Below, piece by piece: positions 24,421 to 35,850 of a stretch of 64,000 nucleotides of DNA. The position numbers were made by a program, and so were the translations under genes. Source of the DNA: Ostrinia nubilalis (Eukaryota; Arthropoda; Insecta; Lepidoptera; Crambidae); the NCBI RefSeq assembly GCF_963855985.1, contig NC_087100.1, forward strand, positions 6,111,001 through 6,175,000, written 5' to 3'. A model generated the notes under the pieces. That model ran no database searches and was not told the origin of the DNA. It saw nothing but the letters and a program-made list of their open reading frames with translations. How positions within the stretch are numbered: position 1 is the first letter of the stretch; every line of letters begins with the position of its first letter.

Positions 24421-26627
24421 TATTTGAAGTCTATTACTTTACATGTCATGTGACACACAAACCAAACGGTACACGCATGGATAAATTACCCATTTAACAA
24501 CACAAAACAAAAGAAAATCTCACTTGGCCGAGATGATGATTATCGCGAGCAATCATTCACGATACCGCAAGGATCGTGAGTCACCGTGGGAAGCTGCGCA
24601 GGTGACGCGGCGCCCGCGCACCTAAAGCCGGATCCGCATCAATAAAAAATCGCGATCGGCGTCCTGTTCGATATAACTTTTGATCCCGTGTATTTTTATG
24701 ACTCATGCATTTTGGACTTTCCTTTTTGTGTCAATCTTTTTACGGACAGTTTTTGAAGAATAAGCAAAACTTATTCATGGCATCAAATCGCTTTTTCTTA
24801 GTAACTTAACTACCTACATAATACATTATTTTAGGGTAAAATATCCTAAAATTATACTATTTTATACTTACCTATATTCAAGGCTAAAGTGACACCAGTG
24901 GGTTTACTGCAGCAATAACAGCTTGTAATTCTTACTGTCTGTAGAAATAATGACTGAAATAAATAGCGCAGCCTTCACCACCAAAAAACAAGGAGGTACT
25001 TACTTATTGTAGAAGTAAATAGGTAGGTAGATACATATGTAGTTTAGTTTCAGAAACTAATTATACCAGCAGCTTATTTATTTGCAATTTATCTGAGTGG
25101 CATTGATCTAGCTAGCGTATTGTTTGCTAAATCAACCAGAGGCATTGTGGTTGTGTCGAATGACGTCAAGATTTATAGATCGTCGCTGCCAACATACACA
25201 ATAACGTTTAGAATAAACCAGGCGTCAATAAAATGCACTCCGGCGCAGTCGAGGTTGCTACGCAATGCTCGATAACTAAACGACATCGACGATCGACTAC
25301 AGACAAGCAGATTCCATCTTCATTTTATTTTGAGATACAATAAGTAATACGTTCCAAGATATCTCGGAAAACGTTCTTCATTATGACCTACACGTAACAA
25401 GTAAATGGGTGAAATTATTTATTCAAGAATGAACTTAAAGGATCGAAAGTCAATTAAACCAACATAAACTGTGATAAACTTTATTGCACTACGAATTTCG
25501 GTGAAAACCCGGAATACCTACATCGAAGTCCATCAAATCTATGTACTCGTTATTTTAAACAGATCCAAAATAAAAAGGCGGGCCACACGCGTGGTAAACG
25601 CCTGCAATGTGTTTTGTGCCCTCTATTTATACCTGAACAAACGATTTTCTCGCGAGGGCGGGCGGCAGCGGCGGGCGGGCTGCTTAGGCGACTGTTGCGG
25701 TACATTTTCACTCGGATAATGGTCAAATCGTTCGAAAATCAGTGCTTAAAGTGGTTTAAATTTCTCTAATGTTACATTTTGTTGATACCATAATGGATTT
25801 TTTAATTATGTTCGTGGATTGCTACAACGCTTAATAAATGGTTACTTTTGCTGTAAAGTTAATCATGTTACTCGTATTACTTTGCTTATTTCACTTTATT
25901 ATATCTTTTATGGAACATTAGATGAACATTTAACATGCTGATCTTGCAGTTTTTTGAAAGAATGGTGACAGACAAAACAAGACAGTGGGGCTTCAAATTA
26001 TTGTTGGCAAAAATGGATATAAGTAGTTAGGTAGGTAATACTGCTACATATAAAGTCACAAATAAAAACGCGATTGGTTTTTTTAAGAAAGTCGAAAACT
26101 TTCGAGCGATGCAGTCATAGTACGAATGTTTGTACTGAAAACACATTTGCGCCGTCTGGTGTTTGATCGGAGCGGTTAATGGAGGTGGGAAAACAACGCG
26201 CTAGGAATCGCATCAAAATGTGTTTTAACATCAAACGCGCAATTTCGTTCGATTCGTAAACGCTACACTAAAATATTTGTTTAATTATTATCTAAACATG
26301 TTTCACAGTCAATTTGACTTCTGCTTAGTTATGGATGAACTAAACATTTCAAACAGGTAGGTGGTACCTATTTAATATGAAAATGATGAGTGATGTTGTT
26401 AACTAGGCTATACTTACTTTTAGGTGTGACACACACAAAGACCTACCTATTTGTAATGATTTCTTAAATATTTGAGTTTTGGAACGATCATATTCTTTTA
26501 ATAGATGATTAACTGTGTAGTGCTAGTATATCAATAGGTGCCAATCTGGTAAAGATACAGCGACCTAACAACTAAATTTTTATGACCTAACCTATATTAT
26601 TATGTTGACCAAAACAACATCACCGCT
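24421..26627. other. Non-coding stretch
   Basis: No gene supported. GC-rich patches occur near 24,575-24,625 and 25,585-25,705. The second follows a 'ctatttatacc' string and could be promoter-like, but no transcript can be traced from it. Confidence 0.35.
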
Positions 26628-26740
26628 ATCTTCTTCTTCTTTTCGTGTCGACAATAATCCTACACAGTGTCAGCCCAAAACTCCGCCACAAGAGTGGCGT
26701 TGTCAGTAGTACTCATCAAATCCTCCTGAGTGCAGTTGCT
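26628..26740. repeat. Possible dispersed repeat fragment
   Basis: The string 'tcttcttcttttcgtgtcga' followed by 'ccgccacaagagtggcgtt' looks like a dispersed lepidopteran repeat from memory of such sequences. No second copy is in the window. A very AT-rich palindromic run follows at 26,745-26,785. Confidence 0.3.
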
Positions 26741-27282
26741 TATAATATCGATTATAATATATTATTATAATTTATATATAAATTGACCGCTATTTATAAT
26801 ATCGATTTCAAACCAATCAATCGTGCGAACTCCAAGTCATCGACCCCACGTGAACATGAAGTTAGTTTGTTCCAATTAGCTATTATCAGGTTATCGCCGA
26901 ATACACAAGGACGCAATTTCACGGTCGGACAGAGACAAATGGAGCGGAGAGCGACCGCGGACATCCTCTTTGCCTCCGCTCGCCCATAAACTGCCGTGGG
27001 AAACTTCATTTTTTGTGATTTACAATAGCTAAATTACCAAAACAATCAGGTGTCTTTACCATCATCAACACGGTTAACCACTTTGTATGGAAAAGCCAGC
27101 ATTCATCATAGGTTGTTTTGTAAGAGGCGCTGATATTATTCTCATTTGTTTATCCAGATCACAATTTCTCAAACGGGGAAACATGGATACGAATATTTCA
27201 TTCGAGAATTCCACTTGAATACTCGTGATAAAATGATAACAAATTACTAAAACTTAATTATTTATATGATGATTGATGATGT

Positions 27283-27320
27283 TTTTAACCGACTTCAAAA
27301 AAGGAGGAGGTGATATGTTC
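27283..27320 (+). repeat. End fragment of a common lepidopteran repeat
   Basis: The string 'ttaaccgacttcaaaaaagg' followed by 'aggaggt' is a frequent repeat terminus in Lepidoptera. An inverted relative lies at 32,779-32,822. Confidence 0.55.
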
Positions 27321-27734
27321 GGCTGCATGTTTTTTTTTTATTGAATCTTTTACCAACAAACATAGGAACAATCAACTTTCTATCGTAACCCGACAGCCGG
27401 CATAACGCGTCAAATTCAAAACGCGATCAATAATAATGAAATAACGGATAACAATGCAGATTGCGCGCGCGCAGATGTCACCGACAGCTGGCGAGGTCAC
27501 CAGCGCCTATTGTGTCCCCAGGGCAAATGTTAGAAACAACAACCAACGATTTGGACTTATTTGGCCAAGACATGTATAAACATTTGCAATGAAAGGCGAC
27601 AGTTTGGAGTTAAGCATGATTGCTGTCCCGCCCACGAAAATGACAAGACTGGAGAGGTTGGAGGTGTTTATTTAGTTACCGTTCGAGCAGCTTTAAGACA
27701 AAGAGAATTGATTAGTATGATTTGGAAATAAATT
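27321..27734. other. Non-coding stretch
   Basis: No gene recognised. A GC-richer patch lies near 27,465-27,525. Confidence 0.35.
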
Positions 27735-27875
27735 AACAGACTCTGTTTTTTTTTTCAGAGAGAGCGCGGCGCTATCGGTTTACGCGTTGCTCTCTCCTAC
27801 GTGATTTAGAATTTTAATTGTTGAAAGATTTTAGGTTGCTAACTATGTTTTCAATGTGGGTGAACAGACTCTGTT
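27735..27875 (-). mobile_element. Short poly(A) retrocopy with 13-bp target duplications
   Basis: The direct repeat AACAGACTCTGTT occurs exactly at 27,735-27,747 and 27,863-27,875. Between them, about 115 bp begins with a T run, which is a poly(A) tail on the minus strand. The tail is preceded on that strand by a GC-rich hairpin (arms AGAGAGC/GCTCTCT). This is the signature of LINE-machinery retroposition of a small RNA or 3' mRNA fragment. The parent transcript is not recognised. Confidence 0.65.
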
Positions 27876-28907
27876 AGTGATGTTGACTTATTAAAATAAC
27901 ATTTAATTTGTTGGTACGTACTAAACATCCAGGCTGTCACTGACATAGGTATTGTATTGATTAGAGCGACGAAAATTATTTTTTAAAATCACATTAAAAG
28001 TGTTTAGCTCTATATCTACTCATATTTATAAGGCAATGAGAGAGTATACAGAAAATCACTTGTGTCCTACATATTATTATCGTAGGAATTTTGGATTTTT
28101 AAGCAATAAAGCGATGAATTAAAATAAACGAAATCTAAAAATAAGCCCAATCATTTAATTTAACAGAATTTCAAACTATTCATGGACCTAAGTTATGGAT
28201 CTTAGGATGGAGTGATATTTACGGATCTGGCCAAATTCAGACCGCAGATCAGCTCATCTCCTCACCGCGCTAATACTACAGGGCAGGGCTCTTTCAATTA
28301 GGCGAAAGCTGTCGTATAAATCTTTCTTCAATCAACGTATTTTAGCATCTGTCGACGCAGCCGTGGGCCATGTGTGCCTCATGAGGGGACTGCTCCAGGT
28401 GAGAGTGGCACACATATGTTGCCACGTGGGGAACCCCTCTACAGGTGCCATCAATGGCCCCTTTGTTGGCCACTCCATTCACAAATGTTTGACGTTTGGC
28501 GCGCAATTTTGGCGGGATTTACTCGGCGTACAAAGGGTTTGTTTACCTTAACAACTGGTTCATCATTCGTTATTTCAGGAATGTGTAGGGTTTTAAAAGT
28601 TTTAAAATAAAAGTAGCATAAAATTAACTGTCCATTGAAAGTGGATTCACTTATCAAATGCCCAGGTGGCAGAGAAGCGGTCATACCATGAATAAGGTCA
28701 TTACACACCGTTTCTTTCATTAAACCTCTTAATATGCAGTCCACCCCAGTGAAAGAAATTCTTCCCATGATTAAGATTCCCCAAGGAATTGTTCCGTGGT
28801 TCCGAACAGGTGCGGATTAAGGTCGGGGAGTTCTCATTGGGATGGGTCACTGCGCACCGCGTCTTGGTTCCGCGCGATGACTGACCGTTAAGACTTTTTA
28901 TTGCATA
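27876..28907. other. No supported gene; weak coding-like trace at 28,451-28,768 (minus)
   Basis: A 105-codon minus-strand frame spans 28,451-28,768. It contains FKTLHIPEITND, which resembles FKTLHIPELKND in the pol protein of the retroelement at 46,953-51,173. Nothing else in the frame matches. It could be a decayed fragment of a related element or coincidence. Confidence 0.25.
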
Positions 28908-29145
28908 CTAGCTTTCCGCCCGCGGCTTCGCCCGCGTGGAATTTTGTCTGTCACAGAAAAACTTTATCGCGCGCGTCCCTGTTTCAAAAACCGGGATAAA
29001 AACTATCCTATGTTCTTTCCCGGGACTCAAACTATCTCTATGCCAAATTTCATCAAAATCGGTTGCGAGGTTTAAGCGGGAAAGCGTAACAGACAGACAG
29101 ACAGACAGACAGAGTTACTTTCGCATTTATAATATTAAGTTGGGA
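28908..29145 (-). mobile_element. Non-autonomous Helitron, 238 bp
   Basis: On the minus strand the element starts TCCCAACTTAATATTATAAA. It carries a CTGT microsatellite (about six units) and ends with a GC-rich hairpin (cgcgggcgaagccgcg) followed by CTAG. Host bases are A before and T after, the expected Helitron insertion between A and T without target duplication. It is nearly identical to the copy at 54,882-55,138. The open frame across it only reflects the repeat. Confidence 0.85.
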
Positions 29146-29640
29146 TTTTTGACATTTGAATTAAATTTACATCATTTGCTGATAAAACTTTTTATTGTTT
29201 ACGGGTCAAGAGTTAACCCTAGGGAGTGCATATGCATCAGTAAAAAACAAATTGAATAATACCGTATTTCGCTACTTTTTGTGGTGGAATTGCAACGTAA
29301 CCATAATTTAAAGGAACCTTCAGATAATTTCATCATTACTGTGTGTTTACAGGACATGCAGACAAGCAATTAAGATTTTGATCTTCCGTTTCAAATTGCT
29401 GATTGAATCCTAACCGCACACGTGACATTAATATTTGCCAATCAGCGTCCAGCGCGCAAATGACATCCAATTATGCGCGGGCGTCGCGGTATGCGCCAAT
29501 TAGGTGCGCACCTGGACGCGATTCGTGTGGTCACGCGCGTTGCGCGCTTTGATCGTAAATCCTTGCTGGATGTAAGGTCTTGCGCAAATTGAAGCGACAT
29601 ACAGTTTATTTTGATTATACATAGATCTGGCGGTTAACTT
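29146..29640. other. Non-coding stretch
   Basis: No gene seen. A GC-rich patch with TGCGCACCTG lies near 29,490-29,560. Confidence 0.35.
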
Positions 29641-30286
29641 AGTCAGTTCCTGAGGTATGGGAGCGGCACGGGTCGGTGATTTTGTGATGGTCAAAGAAGA
29701 ACGGTCATCTGTGACCCAGGCCCGACAGAAACGAGACATACCTGTTTTTTTGTCATCTCTCAATTAGTTAAATTATATATTTTTTATATTCGAAATCTAT
29801 GTATAACACCCTTTGTTTTTGTTCAGGCGTTATACAAAAACTAGTACAAAATGCCTATTGATCACCAAAATTGGTAAATGTATGTACCTAAATGGCTATT
29901 ACAGCTGCTATGGAATGTATCTAGGTGACCTGGAGATACATAGATTTCGAATATAAAAATTTATAATTTAACTAATTAAGACATGACAAAAAAACTGAGG
30001 TATATCTCGTTTCTGTCGGGTCTGGGTTTTTTTTGTATGGGGCGTGACCGATCTTCTTTCAGCGGGACTTCAGTGGGTCTAGACAAAGTGCAAATTATAA
30101 TCGCAAACCAGTCGAAAAGTGGTCGAAAAGCCCCTTTTTTGTATGGAGTTTTGACGGATTCGATTTTCGATTCGATCAAAAAGTGCGTTTTGTCTAGGGG
30201 GGCAGTTTTGTATGCCTTGTCACTTCATAATATGTCAATGTCAACCCTCCCATACCAATCCCATACTTACCTCAGGCATTGACTGA
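29641..30286. mobile_element. Second foldback element, about 650 bp
   Basis: The inner arms (about 29,698-29,804 and 29,936-30,051) are reverse complements over roughly 105 bp. Shared blocks are 'tacatagatttcgaatata', 'aatttaactaatt' and 'ctcgtttctgtcggg'. The outer ends also match, with 'cctgaggtatgggagcgg' on the left and 'cccatacttacctcagg' on the right. The middle of the right arm has an extra or unrelated segment. Non-autonomous; family unknown. Confidence 0.6.
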
Positions 30287-30664
30287 TTTATGCGCTAGAA
30301 CTATAGTCAGCGGTATTCTCTTACCAACTTCTTTTGATAGGTTCTAAGAATAATCTCAGCCATAAAGTTGGATTCTCCTTACTCAACCATTATCGGACTT
30401 GTCCAAATAGGCATGGAAATCAGGATTCGTCATGCTTTATGAGTCAGCACCAAAGGTATAATCATAACAGTCAATTTGCTTAAAAAAACATACAGAGCTC
30501 AGTTGTAATGATTTCACTGTGAGTGTAAAGATATTTTGACGTTAACTCTTCTAGTTTGGAAGATATGTAGGTACCTCTTTATTACCTTATACTTATTACC
30601 GTTACTTTTAAAAACTCATTTTATTTGTGCAAGTTGGCTTTTACACGTCAATTAGTAAGAGTAA

Positions 30665-30781
30665 GGCTGGGTTGCACCACCTAACTTTGACCGTAACTAT
30701 AACGATAACCGGTGTTTTTTGTATGGAGTTTGACAGATTTTTGACGTTGTCAAAGTTAAAATAAGATGGTGCAACCCAGCC
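30665..30781. mobile_element. TAA-target MITE, copy 3
   Basis: 117 bp with clean terminal inverted repeats GGCTGGGTTGCACCA / TGGTGCAACCCAGCC and a TAA duplication on each side (30,662-30,664 and 30,782-30,784). It is the best preserved of the three family members. No coding capacity. Confidence 0.85.
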
Positions 30782-30784
30782 TAA

Positions 30785-32360
30785 GAGTATTATTTCGTTC
30801 ACGAGTAGGTTATCATAACCCTTGATTTCAGTCCAGCATGATCTATTTGTCACAACACAAAGTACATAGACAATATTTATTTCAGTACTTTGAATAAAAC
30901 AATCTTGAATGAATAATATTTTTTATTCAGTTTTCACGTTTGCACCTTAATCCTGCTCCGTGTAAGTGCATTGTGCATTATTGCGGCCTCTGTGATCGAT
31001 TGGGCCAGTGCTGAGTGGTTTGCATTAAATTGTATATCCGAGCAGATGCAGTAACACACCTACGAATGGAATGATAATTAGGTTAACCCCAGAGTAATGG
31101 TTAAATCGGTATCCTGATACGCGAATAACTATGTGTTGTTGGTTGTTAAGTGCCTTTAAAACGATTTAAGAACTATAAACGTGTAGTTTAGATCTATTAA
31201 GGTTCACCTTGTTGTTGATAAGCTATGGAGCACCTAGGTCTTTGAGGAATGATTTAAAAGTACGCAAAATAAGTACAAGTTAATTGCAAAATTGAATGCT
31301 CTATTTTGCTATTCATGCACGCAACTTTAAACGCTAATTTTAATGAACCAACTGTATCTGCCTTCGAATTTTCAATTTAAGTTTGGGATAAATATATCTA
31401 TCAAATCGAAAATAAATTGAATTTGCTATCCATTCGACGTAACAGAAGTGTATAGAAAAAATCGTAGTTCAAAGTGTGAAGTTTTAGATAGCTAAACTTC
31501 ACACCATAGCCATAACCATAGGTCTAGACAAAGACTACTTTTACGGGGAAAGATTGCCCCCAAAGCTAATTATCCCATCAAATTATAGCGCCCACGCAGA
31601 ATCTATTGTTAGACGGAATTAACCGTACTTAGGACATTACCGTGGACTGCAGGAAGCGCCGATTACCGCTAATGAGGAAACAGTTGCCGTGTATCCTGTG
31701 CGACTGGCGGGAACAATAAGTTTATAGGTATTCTTGGTAGCTTTTACAAATAGTCAAATGCCAAATTCAGCGTTTAAATACCAATAAGTACGTCCTACCT
31801 TCCTTAGTCCGGGCGAAAAGATTTTGACAATCTTTAATAAATAAATTGTTTATGTCTCAGCGATTTGAGTACCTAAATCTACATATATTAGATTGCAAAG
31901 TAATCATGATGGAATGTTTGATTGAAAAGATGAATACCTACTCAATGACGCGGCCTCTGTTAAGTTTGAGTTCTCCTAACTCAAGTCTTGTAATCTTTGG
32001 AAAACGTAGTCAAAACATGGTCGAAACCTATAAAACATAATGCCACATTAAGGCAAAAACTACTGATGAAACACTCAAATCATATCAGTTTGATAGTTCA
32101 TAGTTCGTTTATTTCATAGCTATACAATGGGATCGCCACCATTGCGTCCATTACAAACAAAAAGCCCATTGTCGACGGTTGGAGAAAATCAGTTAGTCGT
32201 TTATGGCGTGGTTAGTTACCATGAATCCTGTGATTCACTTTTTGACTCTCACCACCATTCACCAGGGCGCATCGGAGCGAGACCAAGAAACATGAATCGA
32301 GCCAGTGAAGTGCAGTAAGGAGTCCCTACGACTGTAGAGTTCTGTACTTTCTCTGTTTAT
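30785..32360. other. Non-coding stretch
   Basis: No gene or recognised repeat. Confidence 0.4.
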
Positions 32361-32471
32361 AGCTTAAATCGTTATTTTGGAAGTAAGTTTAGAATCACAG
32401 TAAAATAAGTCAAATGTTAAAGTCTAAATCGTTAGTTTGGAAGTTAGTTTAGAATCAAAGTAAAAGAAGTC
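32361..32471 (+). repeat. 60-bp tandem duplication
   Basis: A 51-bp block starting 'agcttaaatcgttattttgg' recurs 60 bp later, starting 'agtctaaatcgttagtttgg', with a handful of mismatches. A local duplication without coding content. Confidence 0.8.
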
Positions 32472-32778
32472 TTCAAGTTTTCAGCACACTTACCCACAGG
32501 ATTTCAGGAAGTTTTATTAGGTACCTACCTAGATAAAAATAATTCCTACGTCCATTTGGTTCAACAGATATGTCCTACCTACATTTAGTGGCTTATACAC
32601 AAAAGTTTTGGTTATGCATGTTGATAACTACGTTTTATACACCTTACAAAATACCGTTCATGCATCCAGTGTTTACCGTACTATTATTGTGCACTTAGTT
32701 CTAAGTTATTGTTATGTAATATTTTGTAAGTATTGGTGTAACAATTATTGGTAAACCAAATAAATAAATAAATAACTG
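32472..32778. other. Non-coding stretch ending in AATAAATAAATA
   Basis: No gene seen. It ends with a run of AATAAATAAATA directly before the repeat end at 32,779, like the A-rich 3' end of a retroposed sequence. Confidence 0.35.
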
Positions 32779-32822
32779 ACCACCGAATTGAGAACCTCCT
32801 CCTTTTGTTCAAGTCGGTTAAA
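32779..32822 (-). repeat. Inverted end fragment of a common lepidopteran repeat
   Basis: On the minus strand it reads 'ttaaccgacttgaacaaaag' and continues 'gaggaggttctcaattcggt'. It is a longer relative of the 27,283-27,320 fragment in the opposite orientation. Confidence 0.6.
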
Positions 32823-33040
32823 AAGCTGGTAGGTAGTTCGTCCGTTACATTCCAACGGGCTCCTAATACCCAGGACCCAAAACGCAAGGAATCACGCCAC
32901 GTAGACACCCCTCGAAGGAAGCAATTGTTTCATAACGAATCAAGACGGTGGGCAAGGAAGCGCTGCAGTCGCCCTCGCAGGAAGTCCAATTCAAATGATC
33001 GCTCGAGCTGGTCGAGACGATTTAATGGTTTGATATATGT
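32823..33040. other. GC-richer, coding-like block of unknown nature
   Basis: Directly after the repeat end, about 220 bp of raised GC content stays open on the plus strand and would encode an Arg/Lys/Ser-rich peptide. Its start would be a TTG inside the repeat. The minus strand is also mostly open. It may be a remnant of a mobile-element gene, but I cannot name it. Confidence 0.25.
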
Positions 33041-34189
33041 ATAATTTGTATAATGCAGTGTAGATAACGATGGACAATTGAATAGGTGTGTATAGTAAGT
33101 AGTAATAAACAATTACCTACAGTAAAGACCTAGTTGTACATAGAATGAAGCAATATCAGTCTCAATATTATTTACGTCGGTACTCTGTAAATGAAATACA
33201 GTCGTCAGAGCACACCTGACTCGTCTAGTCGTAAGTACATCTAGTTTGAATTAAGTTTTACTATAAATAACTAAATAAAATGACTCTTTGTTTTGTTTGG
33301 TTTGCTACTATTTACACACTTACATATTTTATGTACAGCATAATAATACAATTAGGTAATTTCAATTAGGTACCTAATTTGGATTCGATTGTGTTGCAAG
33401 ATAATAATTTATTTTGTTAATGTAGGAAGCTTTCATTAAGGCTCTATTGTCTATTATTATTCCAATCTATCATGTATTCTGATTGATCGTAGCACACTCA
33501 AAATCACAATGCGAGGAACTACGGTCAGCGGCCACGACGTTAAGAACCTACACACTTGGACGAATCCAAGCCAATACAAAAAGCATAAGGCACCCTTAGT
33601 TGGTCACGGCGCGGGCGCACACTGATTGGTGCTCCTTCGCGTTCCGTTGCTGCACCGATGAGCATCAGGGACCATACAGCGGAACGGATGACGGTGGAAC
33701 TGCTAATAAACCGCTGGAGGCACGGATAGTGGCGAGGAGGTACCGTGACATGAAGACAATGCAAAAACATGATGAACGTTTCTTGCATATAAACGCATAC
33801 CTACACAACGATTTTACCTACACCAGTAAAAGCGAAATAATACTTTATGTAACTTAGTAATATTCTTTGTAATCGCATTTTTATCCAACTGTCTTTTTAA
33901 TTCAGATTTTTTCCATTGTTTTTGCATTTCATGATGATAAGTTATTTTTTTCGTGATTAGATTATAGCCGAGTAGCTTTTTGCCTACTACAGCATATCTG
34001 AAAATGCGTTTTGTAATGACGTGACCACTTTAGAAACACAAGGTTTGGCAAGACACAATTTTAGCTATAATTTTAAAATAAGGGTTCCTTGTCAGGACTA
34101 CGGAACCCTAAAAAGACCTGCTATTTCAACGTATCATTTTTGGCCTTACATTTACCTGAATAAAAACACATTTCTTTCAGTCTATTCTT
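33041..34189. other. Non-coding stretch
   Basis: No supported gene. A GC-richer patch at about 33,500-33,760 has overlapping open frames on both strands (82-85 codons) without recognisable domains. Confidence 0.35.
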
Positions 34190-34459
34190 TTAATATTTCA
34201 GTTTCACAACATCACTTTCACTGACACAATGGGCGCATGGTGCACTTGGTCTGGCCTGGTTGGCGGATGGTATCCCTGCATCCAGGTGTTTGTTGACTTG
34301 CTTCACAACGTGCCTCTGGAACATCCTCCACAGTAACCTCACACAGTACCACAATGTAATGGCAAGTAACAACACTATTAGTACCAATATCATAGTTTCA
34401 AGACGTGACACCTCCTCCATGACTTCCAAATAGGCGTGACCGCTACCTAATGACTCCAT
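34190..34459 (-). CDS. Putative single-pass membrane microprotein, 89 aa
   Basis: An ATG-started frame of 89 codons whose GC content is clearly above the flanks. The start has a favourable context (A at -3, G at +4). The N-terminal 21 residues are mildly acidic, residues 22-41 form one strong hydrophobic segment (MILVLIVLLLAITLWYCV), and a basic stretch follows (RLLWRMFQRHVVKQ). By the positive-inside rule this predicts an N-out, C-in anchor. The tail is polar, with a CAHC motif at residues 75-78. The layout is typical of small membrane regulatory peptides. I recognise no named family, and it could instead be one exon of a larger gene, since 'tttctgtaag' just before the ATG could be a splice acceptor. 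It is the only host-like coding candidate in the window. Confidence 0.45.
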   Translation of the reverse strand: MESLGSGHAYLEVMEEVSRLETMILVLIVLLLAITLWYCVRLLWRMFQRHVVKQVNKHLDAGIPSANQARPSAPCAHCVSESDVVKLKY

Positions 34460-35589
34460 TCTTACAGAAATGACGTCAATTTGATATAAAATACACGTTG
34501 TTGATTGCTAATCTACCTTAATGCATACTTTGCAATTCGTCATGTCCTAAATAGCTGTTTACTTTATTCAGCAAAATGGTGATACAGTGCAATAATTTTG
34601 TCAAGTACACCGATAATCGTCCATCGGCATAATAATTAAAAATCTGATTTATAATAAGTGTTTTGATAAGACACTTCGAGTGCATTATCAGTATCAATTA
34701 TATTTTAGCCGTTGCGGTATTTATTTAGCGCGATACCTTGATTTTTGCTTATAATTCGGCCTATATACCTACTTCTTATATGTAGGTACTCGCTGGTATT
34801 GAGACCAAAGGCAAACGCGAAACCAGTTTCCATCGAGGCGATTCCTCGGTCAACTCTTTGGGAATGCAATAAGAAAAAAAAAGGAGCAAAGCGCGCGACT
34901 CCTGCGCAAACAAAAGCCTTTGTTAGGTTCCACGTATCCAGTGTTGTTGCGGAATTCTATAACTAATCGAAAGGATTGTTTGGCGAAATCTGATTTGCTG
35001 GGTATTTCTTTGATATGCCGGCCAACGTAGGCAAAACGTGATCGGAATTTGTGAACGCGTTGTTATGGTAATTTTTTCTAGTGACAGTATTTCACAATCG
35101 CTTTCAACATGATTCACCTGTGTAAGTAGGTATTCCTACATATTCTTCCTTTCACAAAGAAATTATACAGATCTCTACTTCTTGGTATGACCACGAGGTC
35201 ATCGTTCACTCGTCCTTGACAATCATCACCTATTGAGCATTTTGAACTTGGGGCACTAGAAAAACATTTGCAAATATATCGATAGTGGGGTCTTATCTCA
35301 CTTGTAATTTATTGTAAAAGGTGAGTCATAGGCACCACATAACTAAAGTAGGTAACCAATTAAAATAGCATTACTATACTTTAGAATTAGAACACGCGTG
35401 TTGTGAAGTCAAAGTGGAGTTAGTCTAGACACGGAGACTTCAAAGACATCCTCTGCGAATATTCCATTAATTAAATACGGTTTATGATAATAATAGCGAG
35501 TCAAAGATCGACATACACATAGTCATTAGTCGTCATTGATCACCCAGCTAGAATAAATTAAGAAAACGCAGAAGGCCTATGACTTTCTA
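34460..35589. other. Non-coding stretch
   Basis: No gene or recognised repeat. Confidence 0.35.
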
Positions 35590-35850
35590 GATATAGAGAG
35601 AGAGCTTCTAGATAACAAGTTTCTTCCCGCTGCTTCGTCCGCGTAGATAAGATTCTGTTTTACTTTGCAAGTCCAATCGGCTATGTGTCCCCTGATAAAA
35701 TGAAAAGCATAAGTTTTCATGCCGCTACATGAAAATATTTTACACATTTTCCCACTATTTAAGAATTTTTCTCGTGACAAACCTTTTTCCAGGTTCTATC
35801 TATCCCAAAATTTTCCAATATTGGTTCAGAGGTTTAAAGTAAACATGTAC
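35590..35850 (-). mobile_element. Decayed Helitron-like copy
   Basis: On the plus strand it begins with 'ctagataacaagtttcttcc' and 'cgctgcttcgtccgcg', a mutated form of the CTAG plus GC-hairpin end of the intact Helitrons here. Near its other side 'ttccaatattggttcagagg' followed by 'tttaaag' corresponds to their 'atcggttgcgaggtttaagc' block. It is old and heavily diverged, and its edges are approximate. Confidence 0.5.

Noticed and set aside
28936..29259. Frame sharing its peptide with 54,784-55,110
   Set aside because: Both are translations of the same Helitron sequence.
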